From contig NZ_JAQMWP010000004.1 of assembly GCF_030403745.1 (NCBI RefSeq), forward strand, positions 62,001 through 126,000: a stretch of 64,000 nucleotides of DNA, written 5' to 3'. Position numbers and translations under genes: made by a program. This stretch comes from Streptomyces sp. S.PB5. Lineage in GTDB: Bacteria > Actinomycetota > Actinomycetes > Streptomycetales > Streptomycetaceae. Under the pieces are notes generated by a model that worked only from the letters and a program-made list of their open reading frames with translations, did no database searches and was not told the DNA's origin. Below, in pieces: positions 18,797-26,894 of this stretch (positions are counted from its first letter, which is position 1; the number at the start of each line of letters is the position of its first letter).

Positions 18797-18817
18797 CCTG
18801 GCGCCGTGCTCGCGGAA

Positions 18818-20179
18818 CTACTTCGCCTGTGCCTTCTTGCCCTTACGAGGGCGCTCGGAAGAAGGAGGCGGCACCTGGTCCTCGGAACGAGGGCATTGGG
18901 CGGTGCAGTCGTCGGGGGCCCCGCAGCCGTGGCTTCTCAGCTTGGCCCGTTTCTCCTCCGTGGCCGGCTGCCACGGCTCCCGCAGGACCTTCAGGTCCGG
19001 CGCGGGGAGTCCGAGCGCGGCGCTCAGCAGGTGCGCGCCGAACAGGGGCGGCACGGCGTTGCCCACCTGCTGAGCCTGCGCCTTGCCGGACCAGGGATAA
19101 TCCGGCGGGAAGCTCTGCAGCATGCCCGCCTCGTTCATGCTGAACCGCGGGCCCTCGTAGACGACGTTCTCGTTGAGGTGCTGGAAGACCACGAAGCGGG
19201 AGATGCGACCTGTGACGGTGAACGCGGGCTGCCGGTCGCTACGGACCCCGCGCCTGCCCGGGACTCCGGAGCTGCCGTAGTTCGACCGGACCAGGAACGG
19301 CGTGGCCCGGCCCGGGTGCATGCCCACCGGGTCGGCGAGCACGTCACCCATCGACCTCCAGGGCTGCAGATCCTCGTCCACGGTCTCCCGTCGCTCCGCT
19401 GCCAACCCCTCGTCGAGAGTCGGCTGCCGGGCCTGGTCCGAAGGTTCGCCGTCGTCGACCTGCCGGTTCCATCCCTTCGCGTCGTAGGCACGGTGGGTAG
19501 GCGCGGGGAGTGAAGGCGCGTCGAGGCCTTCACGCCGGGCGATCAGTACGGCGCGGGACCGCTTCTGGGGCACCCCGTAGGTCTCGGTGTTGAGGACGCC
19601 CACAACGACCTTGTACTTCGTGCCGTCGGGGAGCCCTGTCTCGTGCAGCACCTTGGCGTAGTGGTGCCAGAGCTCCTCGACCGCGGGGACCTGTTCCAGG
19701 ACGATGACGTCGTAGGGCCGGTTCTCCCGGTTCGGGCTCCTGGTTGCCTGGATGGCGTACCGGAGCGGTTCGAGGACCAGTGCGGTGCGCGGGTCGCTGA
19801 GGGTCTTCAGATCCTCGTCGATCGCCTCGTCGGACTCGCCCGCGGTCAGCCTCTCGATGTACCCCTTGACCTTTTCCAGGTTCTTGCGCCCGGCGCCGTG
19901 CCCCGCCACCGAGTACGTCTGGCAAGGAGGCCCACCGGCGAGCACGTTGATCTCCGGCGGCAGTGACTCGAAGGAATCCCTGCGCACGGCACTCACGTCG
20001 GCGTGCAGGGTGTCCAGCCCGGCCGCGTAGCGTGTGAGGCAGGCGCTCTTGTCCCACTCGATGCCGAGGCTCGGGATGTCGAGCGCGTGTCCGGCGACGT
20101 CCAGGCCCCCAGGTCCCGCGAAGAGATCCAGGACAAAGGGCTTGTCGAGGATGGACTGATGGGGCGCCGTGCTGGTCAT
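18818..20179 (-). CDS. DNA cytosine-C5 methyltransferase with intact PCQ, variant EQV motif
   Basis: 453 residues from ATG 20179. Motif I VLDLFAGPGGLDVAG (residues 16-30), motif IV GGPPCQTYS with catalytic Cys86, motif VIII QKRSR and C-terminal LQSFPPDYPW...QVGNAVPP are present. Motif VI reads LEQVP (161-165) instead of the near-universal ENV, and the Glu is kept. It should transfer a methyl group from SAM to C5 of cytosine, but the Asn to Gln change may weaken it. A clear ribosome-binding site is absent. It starts 11 bp after the stop of the upstream methyltransferase-like gene and closes the MORC-Z1-Vsr operon. An in-frame extension upstream to 20680 overlaps the preceding gene and is rejected. 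Confidence 0.88.
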   Translation of the reverse strand: MTSTAPHQSILDKPFVLDLFAGPGGLDVAGHALDIPSLGIEWDKSACLTRYAAGLDTLHADVSAVRRDSFESLPPEINVLAGGPPCQTYSVAGHGAGRKNLEKVKGYIERLTAGESDEAIDEDLKTLSDPRTALVLEPLRYAIQATRSPNRENRPYDVIVLEQVPAVEELWHHYAKVLHETGLPDGTKYKVVVGVLNTETYGVPQKRSRAVLIARREGLDAPSLPAPTHRAYDAKGWNRQVDDGEPSDQARQPTLDEGLAAERRETVDEDLQPWRSMGDVLADPVGMHPGRATPFLVRSNYGSSGVPGRRGVRSDRQPAFTVTGRISRFVVFQHLNENVVYEGPRFSMNEAGMLQSFPPDYPWSGKAQAQQVGNAVPPLFGAHLLSAALGLPAPDLKVLREPWQPATEEKRAKLRSHGCGAPDDCTAQCPRSEDQVPPPSSERPRKGKKAQAK

Positions 20180-20190
20180 GAGGTGGAAGT

Positions 20191-21192
20191 CTAGCCGGCC
20201 GCGAAGATCGCCGGATCCGGATTCCGATCGAGCGCCTCGGCGATGGCCAGACCCAGCGCCTCTCCGACCGGCGGAGGGGACGCATGACCGATCTGTCGGT
20301 AACGAGGTGTCTTTCGGCCCGTGACCGTCCAGTAGTCCGGGAACCCCTGGAGGACGGCGGCCTGGTCCACGGTCACCTGCACCATGCCGTCCCTGCCCAG
20401 TTCCGGGTGCCACCGGAATTCCGGCCCCGGAAGCTCGTTCCCGAGGGAGTGCGCGTTGACGCCCATCGTCTCCCACTTCCGCTTCGTCCCCCTTGGGCCG
20501 AGGTCGGCTCCTCCGCGGTTCTTCGAACCGCCGACCAGCGTCGGCGCGACCGAGGTCGCCTGAGCTGCCCACCGGTCGGCGTCCGGCCAGCCGAGGGATC
20601 GCATCGAAGGGCCCAGAGCCTCGCCGACGGACACATGCTCGGTCACAGTCGGCACGGGCGGGTGGAAGCCGGCGAACCACTGGCGTTGGATGGCGACCAG
20701 AACGCCCTGCTTGCGGTCCTGCGGTACGCCGAAGTCCGCGGCGTTGAGGACGAACCAGCTGAACTCGTAGCCGAGGTGCTCCAGTTCGGCGCGGGCGAAG
20801 TCACGAAAATCCTGGAACTTGTCCGAATCGGCCAGGCCGGGCACGTTCTCCAGAAGCAGGGCTCGGGGACGGACCGCATGCACGAGATAGACCGCGGCTC
20901 TCAGCAGCTGCTCCTCCCGGCCGGTCTCGGTCCGGGTGATCGTGGCGTTGGATTTCACTCGTGGCAGCCCGGCCGAGAGCAGGTCGACGTCCTGACTCTC
21001 GGGATGCTCGCTCGGGTCGAAGTCGACAAGGTCGGCCTGTAACACGTTCCAATCCGGTCGGTTGGTCGAGAGGGTGCGGCAGGCGTCCTCGTCCTCGTCC
21101 AGTAGCAGGGTCGGGGTGAACCCCGCCCGTTCCAGACCGATGGCCAGCCCACCCGCTCCAGCGCATACGTCGACGAATGTCAGATCACCCAT
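20191..21192 (-). CDS. Cytosine-C5 methyltransferase-like protein lacking the catalytic Cys
   Basis: 333 residues with the 5mC methyltransferase fold: motif I FVDVCAGAGGLAIGLERAGF (6-25), acidic DEDEDA, motif VI LLENVPGLA (113-121), motif VIII VPQDRKQGV and C-terminal LQGFPDYW...IGHASPPPVGEAL. Motif IV is SAGLPRVKSN: the residue aligning with the catalytic Cys of GPPCQ is Arg78. I read this directly from the bases (CTG CCA CGA GTG). It should bind SAM and perhaps DNA but not methylate. It overlaps the vsr stop by 8 bp and is followed by a second methyltransferase with an intact Cys, suggesting a non-catalytic partner subunit. Confidence 0.85.
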   Translation of the reverse strand: MGDLTFVDVCAGAGGLAIGLERAGFTPTLLLDEDEDACRTLSTNRPDWNVLQADLVDFDPSEHPESQDVDLLSAGLPRVKSNATITRTETGREEQLLRAAVYLVHAVRPRALLLENVPGLADSDKFQDFRDFARAELEHLGYEFSWFVLNAADFGVPQDRKQGVLVAIQRQWFAGFHPPVPTVTEHVSVGEALGPSMRSLGWPDADRWAAQATSVAPTLVGGSKNRGGADLGPRGTKRKWETMGVNAHSLGNELPGPEFRWHPELGRDGMVQVTVDQAAVLQGFPDYWTVTGRKTPRYRQIGHASPPPVGEALGLAIAEALDRNPDPAIFAAG

Positions 21193-21619
21193 TGCCCACC
21201 CCGTTCTTCCGTTGTGTCACGACTCTGCGCACCTCGTCGGCCACGTCCTGCGGTGCTTCGTGCTCCCAGAACCGCAAGACCTCCCACCCCTCGGCTCGAA
21301 GATGCTCGGTGGTCTCGATGTCCCGGGCCATGTTGCGCTCCAGCTTCTGACGCCACCACTCCGCGTTGGCCCTTGGATGAGTCGCGTGCACGGGGCAGCC
21401 GTGCCAGAAGCACCCGTCGATCAGGACCGCCACCTTCACCCCGGGGAACGCCACGTCGATCCGGCGCCGCGCCATGCCCGGCACCCGGTACTCCACGCGG
21501 TAGCGGAGGCCGGCCGCGTGCAGCAGGCGGCGTACGGCCAGCTCCGCCGCGGTGTCCTTGCTGACCTGCCGGGACATGCGTGCGGAGACGCCGGGCGAAG
21601 AAGGTCTCAGGTCGTTCAA
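21185..21619 (-). CDS. vsr: Very short patch repair (Vsr-type) endonuclease
   Basis: 144 residues of the Vsr family. The hallmark is VAVLIDGCFWHGCP, preceded by the Asp of RRRIDVAFP and followed by WWRQKLERNMARD and LRAEGWEVLRFWEHE. Classical Vsr nicks beside T:G mismatches produced by deamination of 5-methylcytosine. In MORC/Z1/methyltransferase gene sets such Vsr-fold proteins have been proposed as the restriction nuclease instead (Iyer, Abhiman and Aravind 2008). ATG 21619 is used because GAGG lies about 9 bases upstream; Met at 21577 is an alternative. It lies between the Z1 gene (12-bp gap) and the Cys-less methyltransferase (8-bp overlap). Confidence 0.9.
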   Translation of the reverse strand: MNDLRPSSPGVSARMSRQVSKDTAAELAVRRLLHAAGLRYRVEYRVPGMARRRIDVAFPGVKVAVLIDGCFWHGCPVHATHPRANAEWWRQKLERNMARDIETTEHLRAEGWEVLRFWEHEAPQDVADEVRRVVTQRKNGVGNG

Positions 21620-21631
21620 TGCTGTCGCGCC

Positions 21632-24571
21632 TCAGGGACGTGCGTCGTCTAGATCGATGACGATTGCATCCTGCCGGCCCGAGTCGATCGCGCGGAACCG
21701 GACCAGCGGGCTGGCCGGCCCGACCGACGACTTCGGCGCGACGAAGGAGAAGGCCATGATCAGGTCGCGCGGATCCACCGCCCCGTCCGCGGTGAGCCGG
21801 AGCTCGGACTCCACCACCGGGTAGAGCATCAGAGCGCCCCGGCGGGGACGGACGTTCTCCTCGACCGCCGCGGTCCCCGTCGTCGTGACGGCTCCCGCGA
21901 TCCGCAGTGCGGCGGCGCGATGCTTCGGCTCGCTGATCGCGCCGAACAGCGGACCACGACGACGCGTTCGTCGGGCCGGGGTGAACAGGCCCTGCCCCAG
22001 GATGCCCGCCTCGCGGCGACCGGCGGCGGACTGCAGAGGCGTGATCACGAACCAGTCGTCGATCGTCGCCGGCTGCTGCCCCGCTCGCAACAGGAACTCA
22101 AGGTGCGGCGAGAACTGACTCGGGACGGACCACCGCAGGTCACACAGCACCTGCATCAGCGTCTCGTGGGAGACGGCCCCCACCCGCGCCTCGTACCCCG
22201 CCTCGTTCCCGACCGCCAGTCGAACCGGGGTGTCTCCCAGGGCAGCCAGCACCGGCTCCCATGCCTCCGTGTTGTGGGCCAGTTCCGCGGGGAGCTCAGG
22301 GTAGGCCGTGGGCTCCACCCAAGTTCCGGGCGACCGAACCTCCACCAGCTCCGCGTTGAACATCTTGTTCCGGGCCGACGGCTTCACCCACGACAGATGC
22401 TGCGCCACCAGCGGCGGGATCTGCGCGGGCGTCACTTGAGGCCGGCCGTCCACCAGTGGCGCGTACCGTGCCAGCTCCTCGCGGAAGAGCTCCTCGTCAC
22501 GGCAGATGGCCTCGAAGGCCTCGTACAGGTCGACGGTCTTGGCGTTGCGACTGCGGCCGAGCGTTTCTTCGCGTCCGATGTACAGCCGTACGAGATCCCG
22601 GTACCCGGGCCGGAAGCCGAACCAGCGGCCCATCTGCATCAGGGTGTCCGCCTGCTGGGTCGTGCGGCGGTAGTACGAGATCGTCAGGCCCTCGACGGTG
22701 AAGCCGCGGGAGAGCTTGGTGCCGCCGACGAGGATCTTCCAGACGTGCGGGGTGCGGTCGAAGTCGAGGTCGGGCTGGTCGTAGTCGCGTTCACTGTCGC
22801 CGTTGACGACGATGACCGGCGTGCCGCCCTTGGAGATGAGCTGGTGGGCGCGGGAGACGTACGGCTTGAGGTCCGCGTACGTCTCCGGAGTGGGCACGGT
22901 GTCGTCCGCGTAGGTGCGGAAGTCCTTCTCGAGAAGGGCGGCGAGGCGGGTGTGGCCTTCCGTCCCCTTGTATCCAGCGCTGTGCCACATCGTGCTGATG
23001 CGCAGGGCGAGCGCAGCTTGCTCGGCCATCCTGACCGATTCGTGCACGAGCATCGTGTGGTGACGGAACGGCCCTTCGGGAACACCGCGGTCGGCTCGGT
23101 AGAGCTTGAGGGCTCCGGTGAGCACGAAGGCGTCCAGGGCCTCCTGGAGTCGGTCGCCGGTGGAGTCGTAGATGCCGCGGACGTGGGTCGCCTCGGCCTG
23201 TCCCTGCCCGTCGTCGTCCAGGTCGTGAAAGTCCTGGACGCCCATGTAGCCGCTCGGGCGGGGAAGGGAGATGAGGAAGTCGCGGGGGAAGATGTCCTCT
23301 TCGTCGCCGGGATCGACGAAGACATTGGCAAACGGAGTTGCCGTATAGCCCACGTACTGCGCCCGCGGCAGCAGCCGTAGCAGCTGGGAGATCAGCCCGT
23401 TGATCGCGGTGCGGTCGGTTTTGCCCGCCTCCCACTTCTTCGGGTCCCGCGTGTTCACGGAAGCCTGGTCGGACTCGTCGTCGATGATCAGGGCCGGGAG
23501 TTCGCCGAGCAGGCCGTGGATCTGCTTGAGGTCCTTGACGAGCTTGGTGAGGACGGACTTGTTCTTCTTCACCACCAGGACGCGCGCCGCGGTGTGGTGG
23601 AGGTTGGCCGGATCGTGCAACGGGCGGGTGTGTTCGCGCTTCTCGAACTCCAGCGCTCGGATGCCCTGGGCCAGGCTCTTGTAGTCGTTGTCCCGGGTCG
23701 TCAGGCGCTCGATGTCGAAGGAGCCCAGGGCGGAGGGGCGCCCGCCGTGTCGGACGAAGTCGGGCCAGTCGGCGTCGTCGTCTCTGACGTAGTCGATGCC
23801 GACGAGGGAGTCCAGGTCGGTGATGTCGGCGCCGCGCAGGATGTTCTCCTGGCCGATCAGTTCCATGTCGAGGCGGCGCTGGGTCTGTGCGCGAAGGAGG
23901 TTCAGGGTTCCGCCGAGGACGATGACCAGGCGGTAGCCGGCGTCGATCGCCTTGGCGGTGACTCCGGTGAAGTTCGCTGTCTTGCCCGACTGGACGTAGC
24001 CCACGACCAGGCCCTTCGCCTGTCGGGCGGCGGGCTGTTCGGGGTCGGAGAGACGTTCGACGACGGCTCGGCTTGCCTCGTCCAGGCTGGCTATCGCTGC
24101 CTCGGGCCAGCCTTTGGCGCGCAGCTTCCCCTCGTACGACTTCCAGTAGAAGGAGCGGGCAGCCGTGCGCTCCGGCGTGTACCAGGGGGTGAACTCGCGG
24201 GTGATCACGGTGGGGCCGGGGAGCTTTGCCACGGGGACCGCGTTGTCCAGAGCCTTCCGCAGGTCGCTGCCGAAGCGCAGACGGTCGTACACGACCGCCC
24301 GTCGTTCGTCGGTGCGGGTGGGGGTGCCGAGTGCCCACTGAGGGTCTTCCGCGAAGTCCCATGCGGTGAGATGACGGCTCCAGAGGGTGATGAGAGCCTC
24401 GTCCACGCTCACCAGACCCTCGTGAAAGCGTTCTTCGCTGAGATCGGCGTCCGGGTAGTCCTCGTCGGCGGCCAGTGCGGCCCAGCGTTCGAAATGCTTC
24501 GGGCTGCTGGCCATGCCCGCGAGGGCGGAGGCATGAATGTCCAAGAGAACGTCGGCCGGGGTGTAGCTCAT
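21632..24571 (-). CDS. Z1 domain ATPase/helicase-like protein
   Basis: 979 residues. Walker A is GYVQSGKTANFTG (191-203), Walker B LIIDDESDQASVNT (361-374), then VGYTATPFANVFVDP and the Z1-domain segment GGTKLSRGFTVEGLTISYYRR with QMGRWFGFRPGY. Z1 proteins are P-loop ATPases related to superfamily 2 helicases, found with MORC/MutL-like ATPases, Vsr nucleases and cytosine methyltransferases, and one is MzaB in the MZA defence system. GAGG sits about 7 bases before the ATG. It is second in the operon, 59 bp after the MORC gene. Predicted role: DNA translocation or remodelling in a restriction-like complex. Confidence 0.9.
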   Translation of the reverse strand: MSYTPADVLLDIHASALAGMASSPKHFERWAALAADEDYPDADLSEERFHEGLVSVDEALITLWSRHLTAWDFAEDPQWALGTPTRTDERRAVVYDRLRFGSDLRKALDNAVPVAKLPGPTVITREFTPWYTPERTAARSFYWKSYEGKLRAKGWPEAAIASLDEASRAVVERLSDPEQPAARQAKGLVVGYVQSGKTANFTGVTAKAIDAGYRLVIVLGGTLNLLRAQTQRRLDMELIGQENILRGADITDLDSLVGIDYVRDDDADWPDFVRHGGRPSALGSFDIERLTTRDNDYKSLAQGIRALEFEKREHTRPLHDPANLHHTAARVLVVKKNKSVLTKLVKDLKQIHGLLGELPALIIDDESDQASVNTRDPKKWEAGKTDRTAINGLISQLLRLLPRAQYVGYTATPFANVFVDPGDEEDIFPRDFLISLPRPSGYMGVQDFHDLDDDGQGQAEATHVRGIYDSTGDRLQEALDAFVLTGALKLYRADRGVPEGPFRHHTMLVHESVRMAEQAALALRISTMWHSAGYKGTEGHTRLAALLEKDFRTYADDTVPTPETYADLKPYVSRAHQLISKGGTPVIVVNGDSERDYDQPDLDFDRTPHVWKILVGGTKLSRGFTVEGLTISYYRRTTQQADTLMQMGRWFGFRPGYRDLVRLYIGREETLGRSRNAKTVDLYEAFEAICRDEELFREELARYAPLVDGRPQVTPAQIPPLVAQHLSWVKPSARNKMFNAELVEVRSPGTWVEPTAYPELPAELAHNTEAWEPVLAALGDTPVRLAVGNEAGYEARVGAVSHETLMQVLCDLRWSVPSQFSPHLEFLLRAGQQPATIDDWFVITPLQSAAGRREAGILGQGLFTPARRTRRRGPLFGAISEPKHRAAALRIAGAVTTTGTAAVEENVRPRRGALMLYPVVESELRLTADGAVDPRDLIMAFSFVAPKSSVGPASPLVRFRAIDSGRQDAIVIDLDDARP

Positions 24572-24630
24572 CGGTGGGCCTCAATCAGCGGTCTGCGGGG
24601 AGGGGAGTCGGGGAGGGTGCCGTGCGGCGG

Positions 24631-26184
24631 TCAGCAGAACGTCTGCTTGCGCCGTAGGCGATGTGCCTCCGCGGCAGCCACAAGGATGGTGTTCCAGTAG
24701 TCCACGCGGTCCTGGCGGCTCCGCTCCCAGCGTCCGAGTCCGAAACAGTCCTCAAGAAGCAGGTACAGCAGGGTTTTCGAGACCGGAGCGTCGTTCGCGC
24801 CGCCGCGTCTGCCGTCGTTGAAGTCCTCGCGGTAGTCCTTGTTGAGGATGACGGTGTTGTTCTCGCGGTCGAGGTCGAAGAAGCGATCGCGGGGAAGCGC
24901 TGCCCAGGTGAACGTGATCGGTTCCTCGCCTCCCTTCTCCGGCAGTTCCTCCTTGATCACCCGCTTGACCTTCGGATCGATTCCCTTGCCGGGAGGCGTG
25001 ACCGGCTTGCGGACGATCTCGGTGCGCCTTGAACCGTCCCGGTAGGCGGCCTCGGCGTCACCGAGGAACTGATGGAAGGTGTTGCCCTCGGAGTCCACCG
25101 CCTTGTCCACGCCGAGCGTGAAAGCCGGGGTGACCGTGACCCGTTCCTTCTTCACGTCGAGGCTCAGGACGCTGTTCTCGTGTGCGGGGAGATCCACAGC
25201 GACCCGGGCCAGTGCGAGGTGCCCTTCGGGGTTGCGCAGGCCGTTCCAGCCGCCTGCCTGGACCAGGCGGTCGTTCCGGTAGAAGTAGAAACCCTGGCGT
25301 TCCGCGAGCGCGCCGATCTGCCGGAAGCCCGCCTGCTTCGACTTGGCCGGCCAGATGTGGGCGGTCAGACGCGTGTCCCCGATGCCCTCCACGGGCGCCG
25401 TGAACTGTCGCGGATATCCCTTCCTTCCGGGCACCTTGTACCCGAAGGGATCCAGTGCTTCCACGGCGATGTGGTCCACTTCTTCGCCGAGCTCGTCCGC
25501 GCTGCTGCTCACGTCCCACACCGCGATGTCCAGTTGGAGACCGCGCTGCAGGAAGCGGTGGAGGTAGAGGCCGAGGTGGGTTTCCAGGCGGGCGATCGCC
25601 TGGGACAGGAACTGGTCGCTCTGGCCCGGCGCCACGGTCTCGAAGGCGCGTACCTGGTCCCACCGTACGACCGTGCCGTGCCACTCGATGATGCCGTCGT
25701 ACCGGTCGACGAGATCCTGGGCGTAGCGGGGATCGACCGTGTCACAGCGGAAGCTGTCCTCGATCCCCTTCGCGGTCAGGCGGCGGCCCGCGGCGCGGCT
25801 GCGCTTCGTGCGGCTGACCACGGTGAGGGAGGAAGCGTTGGAGAGGGACGCGGCCTTCAGGCCGGTGCCGTACATGCCGAGGGCGTGGTCGCCGTAGGCG
25901 CGGCGTCTTCCGACCGTCATCGCGTCGTCCAGGCCGGCCTCGTCCATGCCTTTGCCGTTATCGATGATCAGCAGGGTGAGGATCCGCTCGGCGTCACGCA
26001 GGAAGTGCACGACGACCTTGTCCGCACCCGCGTCGATCGAGTTGTCGATCAGGTCCGCTACGGCGACTTCGAAGCCGTAACCCTGGTTGGTCAGTGCTCT
26101 GCCGTAGCCGGCGTCCGGAGGCAGATGCGTGCTGCCCGTGGTGGGGACGTCGTACTGCCAGACGGTGCCGGGCTCGTAAGGCAT
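24631..26184 (-). CDS. MORC/MutL-like GHKL ATPase of restriction-like system
   Basis: 517 residues from ATG 26184, with GAGGA five bases upstream; an in-frame GTG at 26202 is possible. All GHKL boxes are present: N-box VADLIDNSIDAGA (42-54), G1 IIDNGKGMD (73-81), G2 LGMYGTGLKAASL (102-114). A second domain with QSDQFLSQAIARLETHLGLY and a C-terminal helical part follow. Prokaryotic MORC-type ATPases act as DNA clamps and are known beside Z1, Vsr and methyltransferase genes; MzaA is comparable. It is the first gene of the five-gene block C. No topoisomerase or kinase domain was seen. Confidence 0.9.
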   Translation of the reverse strand: MPYEPGTVWQYDVPTTGSTHLPPDAGYGRALTNQGYGFEVAVADLIDNSIDAGADKVVVHFLRDAERILTLLIIDNGKGMDEAGLDDAMTVGRRRAYGDHALGMYGTGLKAASLSNASSLTVVSRTKRSRAAGRRLTAKGIEDSFRCDTVDPRYAQDLVDRYDGIIEWHGTVVRWDQVRAFETVAPGQSDQFLSQAIARLETHLGLYLHRFLQRGLQLDIAVWDVSSSADELGEEVDHIAVEALDPFGYKVPGRKGYPRQFTAPVEGIGDTRLTAHIWPAKSKQAGFRQIGALAERQGFYFYRNDRLVQAGGWNGLRNPEGHLALARVAVDLPAHENSVLSLDVKKERVTVTPAFTLGVDKAVDSEGNTFHQFLGDAEAAYRDGSRRTEIVRKPVTPPGKGIDPKVKRVIKEELPEKGGEEPITFTWAALPRDRFFDLDRENNTVILNKDYREDFNDGRRGGANDAPVSKTLLYLLLEDCFGLGRWERSRQDRVDYWNTILVAAAEAHRLRRKQTFC

Positions 26185-26483
26185 TGGTTCCTCGAAATGC
26201 ACAGGTCAGGGCCGTTCCGAAGACGTCAGCCCCTTGATAAGGACGGTGGATGTGACCGTACTGCAAAGGTGGGACATAGGAGGAGGTAGAACGTTGAAGT
26301 GGGTCGATAAATCCCTTATCTGGCTTGCGCATTGTGGTGCGTGGGGTGCGCCGCGTGAGTTGCGGAGCGGTCGGGCGGCGATGCCCAGGTCTGGATGGTG
26401 TGGAGCGCTGGGGGTGGTAGTAGGCGCGGATGCCTCTGTCCTTGTTGTGGTTGCCGTTGGGTCGCCCGCTTCCTTGCCAGTGT
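26185..26483. other. Intergenic, upstream of MORC operon
   Basis: About 300 bp holding the promoter region of the MORC operon. A purine-rich GGGACATAGGAGGAGGTAG (26272-26290) on the plus strand resembles a ribosome-binding site, but no convincing frame follows. No clear promoter could be assigned. Confidence 0.4.
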
Positions 26484-26580
26484 CGTGATTCCGCGGCCCG
26501 CATCAAGGGCGCTCCCTGCGGTCGCGTCGCCTTCGGCGATGGTCCTGCGGACCACCCTTGACCCGGGCCGTGGAATCACG
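26484..26580. repeat. Long imperfect palindromic element
   Basis: Arms CGTGATTCCGCGGCCCGCAT (from 26484) and CGGGCCGTGGAATCACG (to 26580), plus CAAGGG/CCCTTG inside, pair over roughly 26 bp. The loop holds smaller palindromes (TCGCCTTCGGCGA; GGTCC...GGACC). The form resembles REP or MITE-like elements scattered in Streptomyces genomes. It sits between the defence island and the HNH gene. Confidence 0.7.
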
Positions 26581-26846
26581 GGGTAGAAGCGAGCGGGCGG
26601 CCTGGGGGGATGGGTGGCCCCCAGGTGGGTTGGGGGTGGGGTTGGTTGGGGTGTGGTCCGGGGTTGGGTGGGCGCGGTCTCGTCTCGCCTGCACGCCGGG
26701 TTGGTTTAGCGGCTTGCGGGTTGGGGGTGGGGGCGCGCCGGGTGTGTTCGGCGGGTGGCGGTTGGTGGTGGGGCTGCGGGTCGGGGTGGGCGGGCGGGTG
26801 GTTGTTCGGGGGTGATTCACTCGTTCGTGTGTGGGATTGACCTGGG

Positions 26847-26871
26847 ATTATCACTCTGAGTGAGCGATAAT
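26847..26871. promoter_or_regulatory. Palindromic operator-like site before the HNH gene
   Basis: ATTATCACTC and GAGTGAGCGATAAT form an interrupted inverted repeat with outer arms ATTATC/GATAAT. It lies about 24 bp before the HNH gene start, in an AT-rich stretch preceded by TTGACC (26837-26842). It is likely an operator or overlaps the promoter. Confidence 0.4.
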
Positions 26872-26894
26872 GGGTGTGTTGATCTGGTTGGGGG

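Noticed and set aside
20180..20680. N-terminal extension of the second methyltransferase
   Set aside because: It overlaps the upstream methyltransferase-like gene in another frame and has no methyltransferase motif; motif I starts just after ATG 20179.
26185..26894. Possible small genes in the gap before the HNH gene
   Set aside because: Frames are short and Gly/Val/Arg-rich or run through the palindrome; none has coding character.
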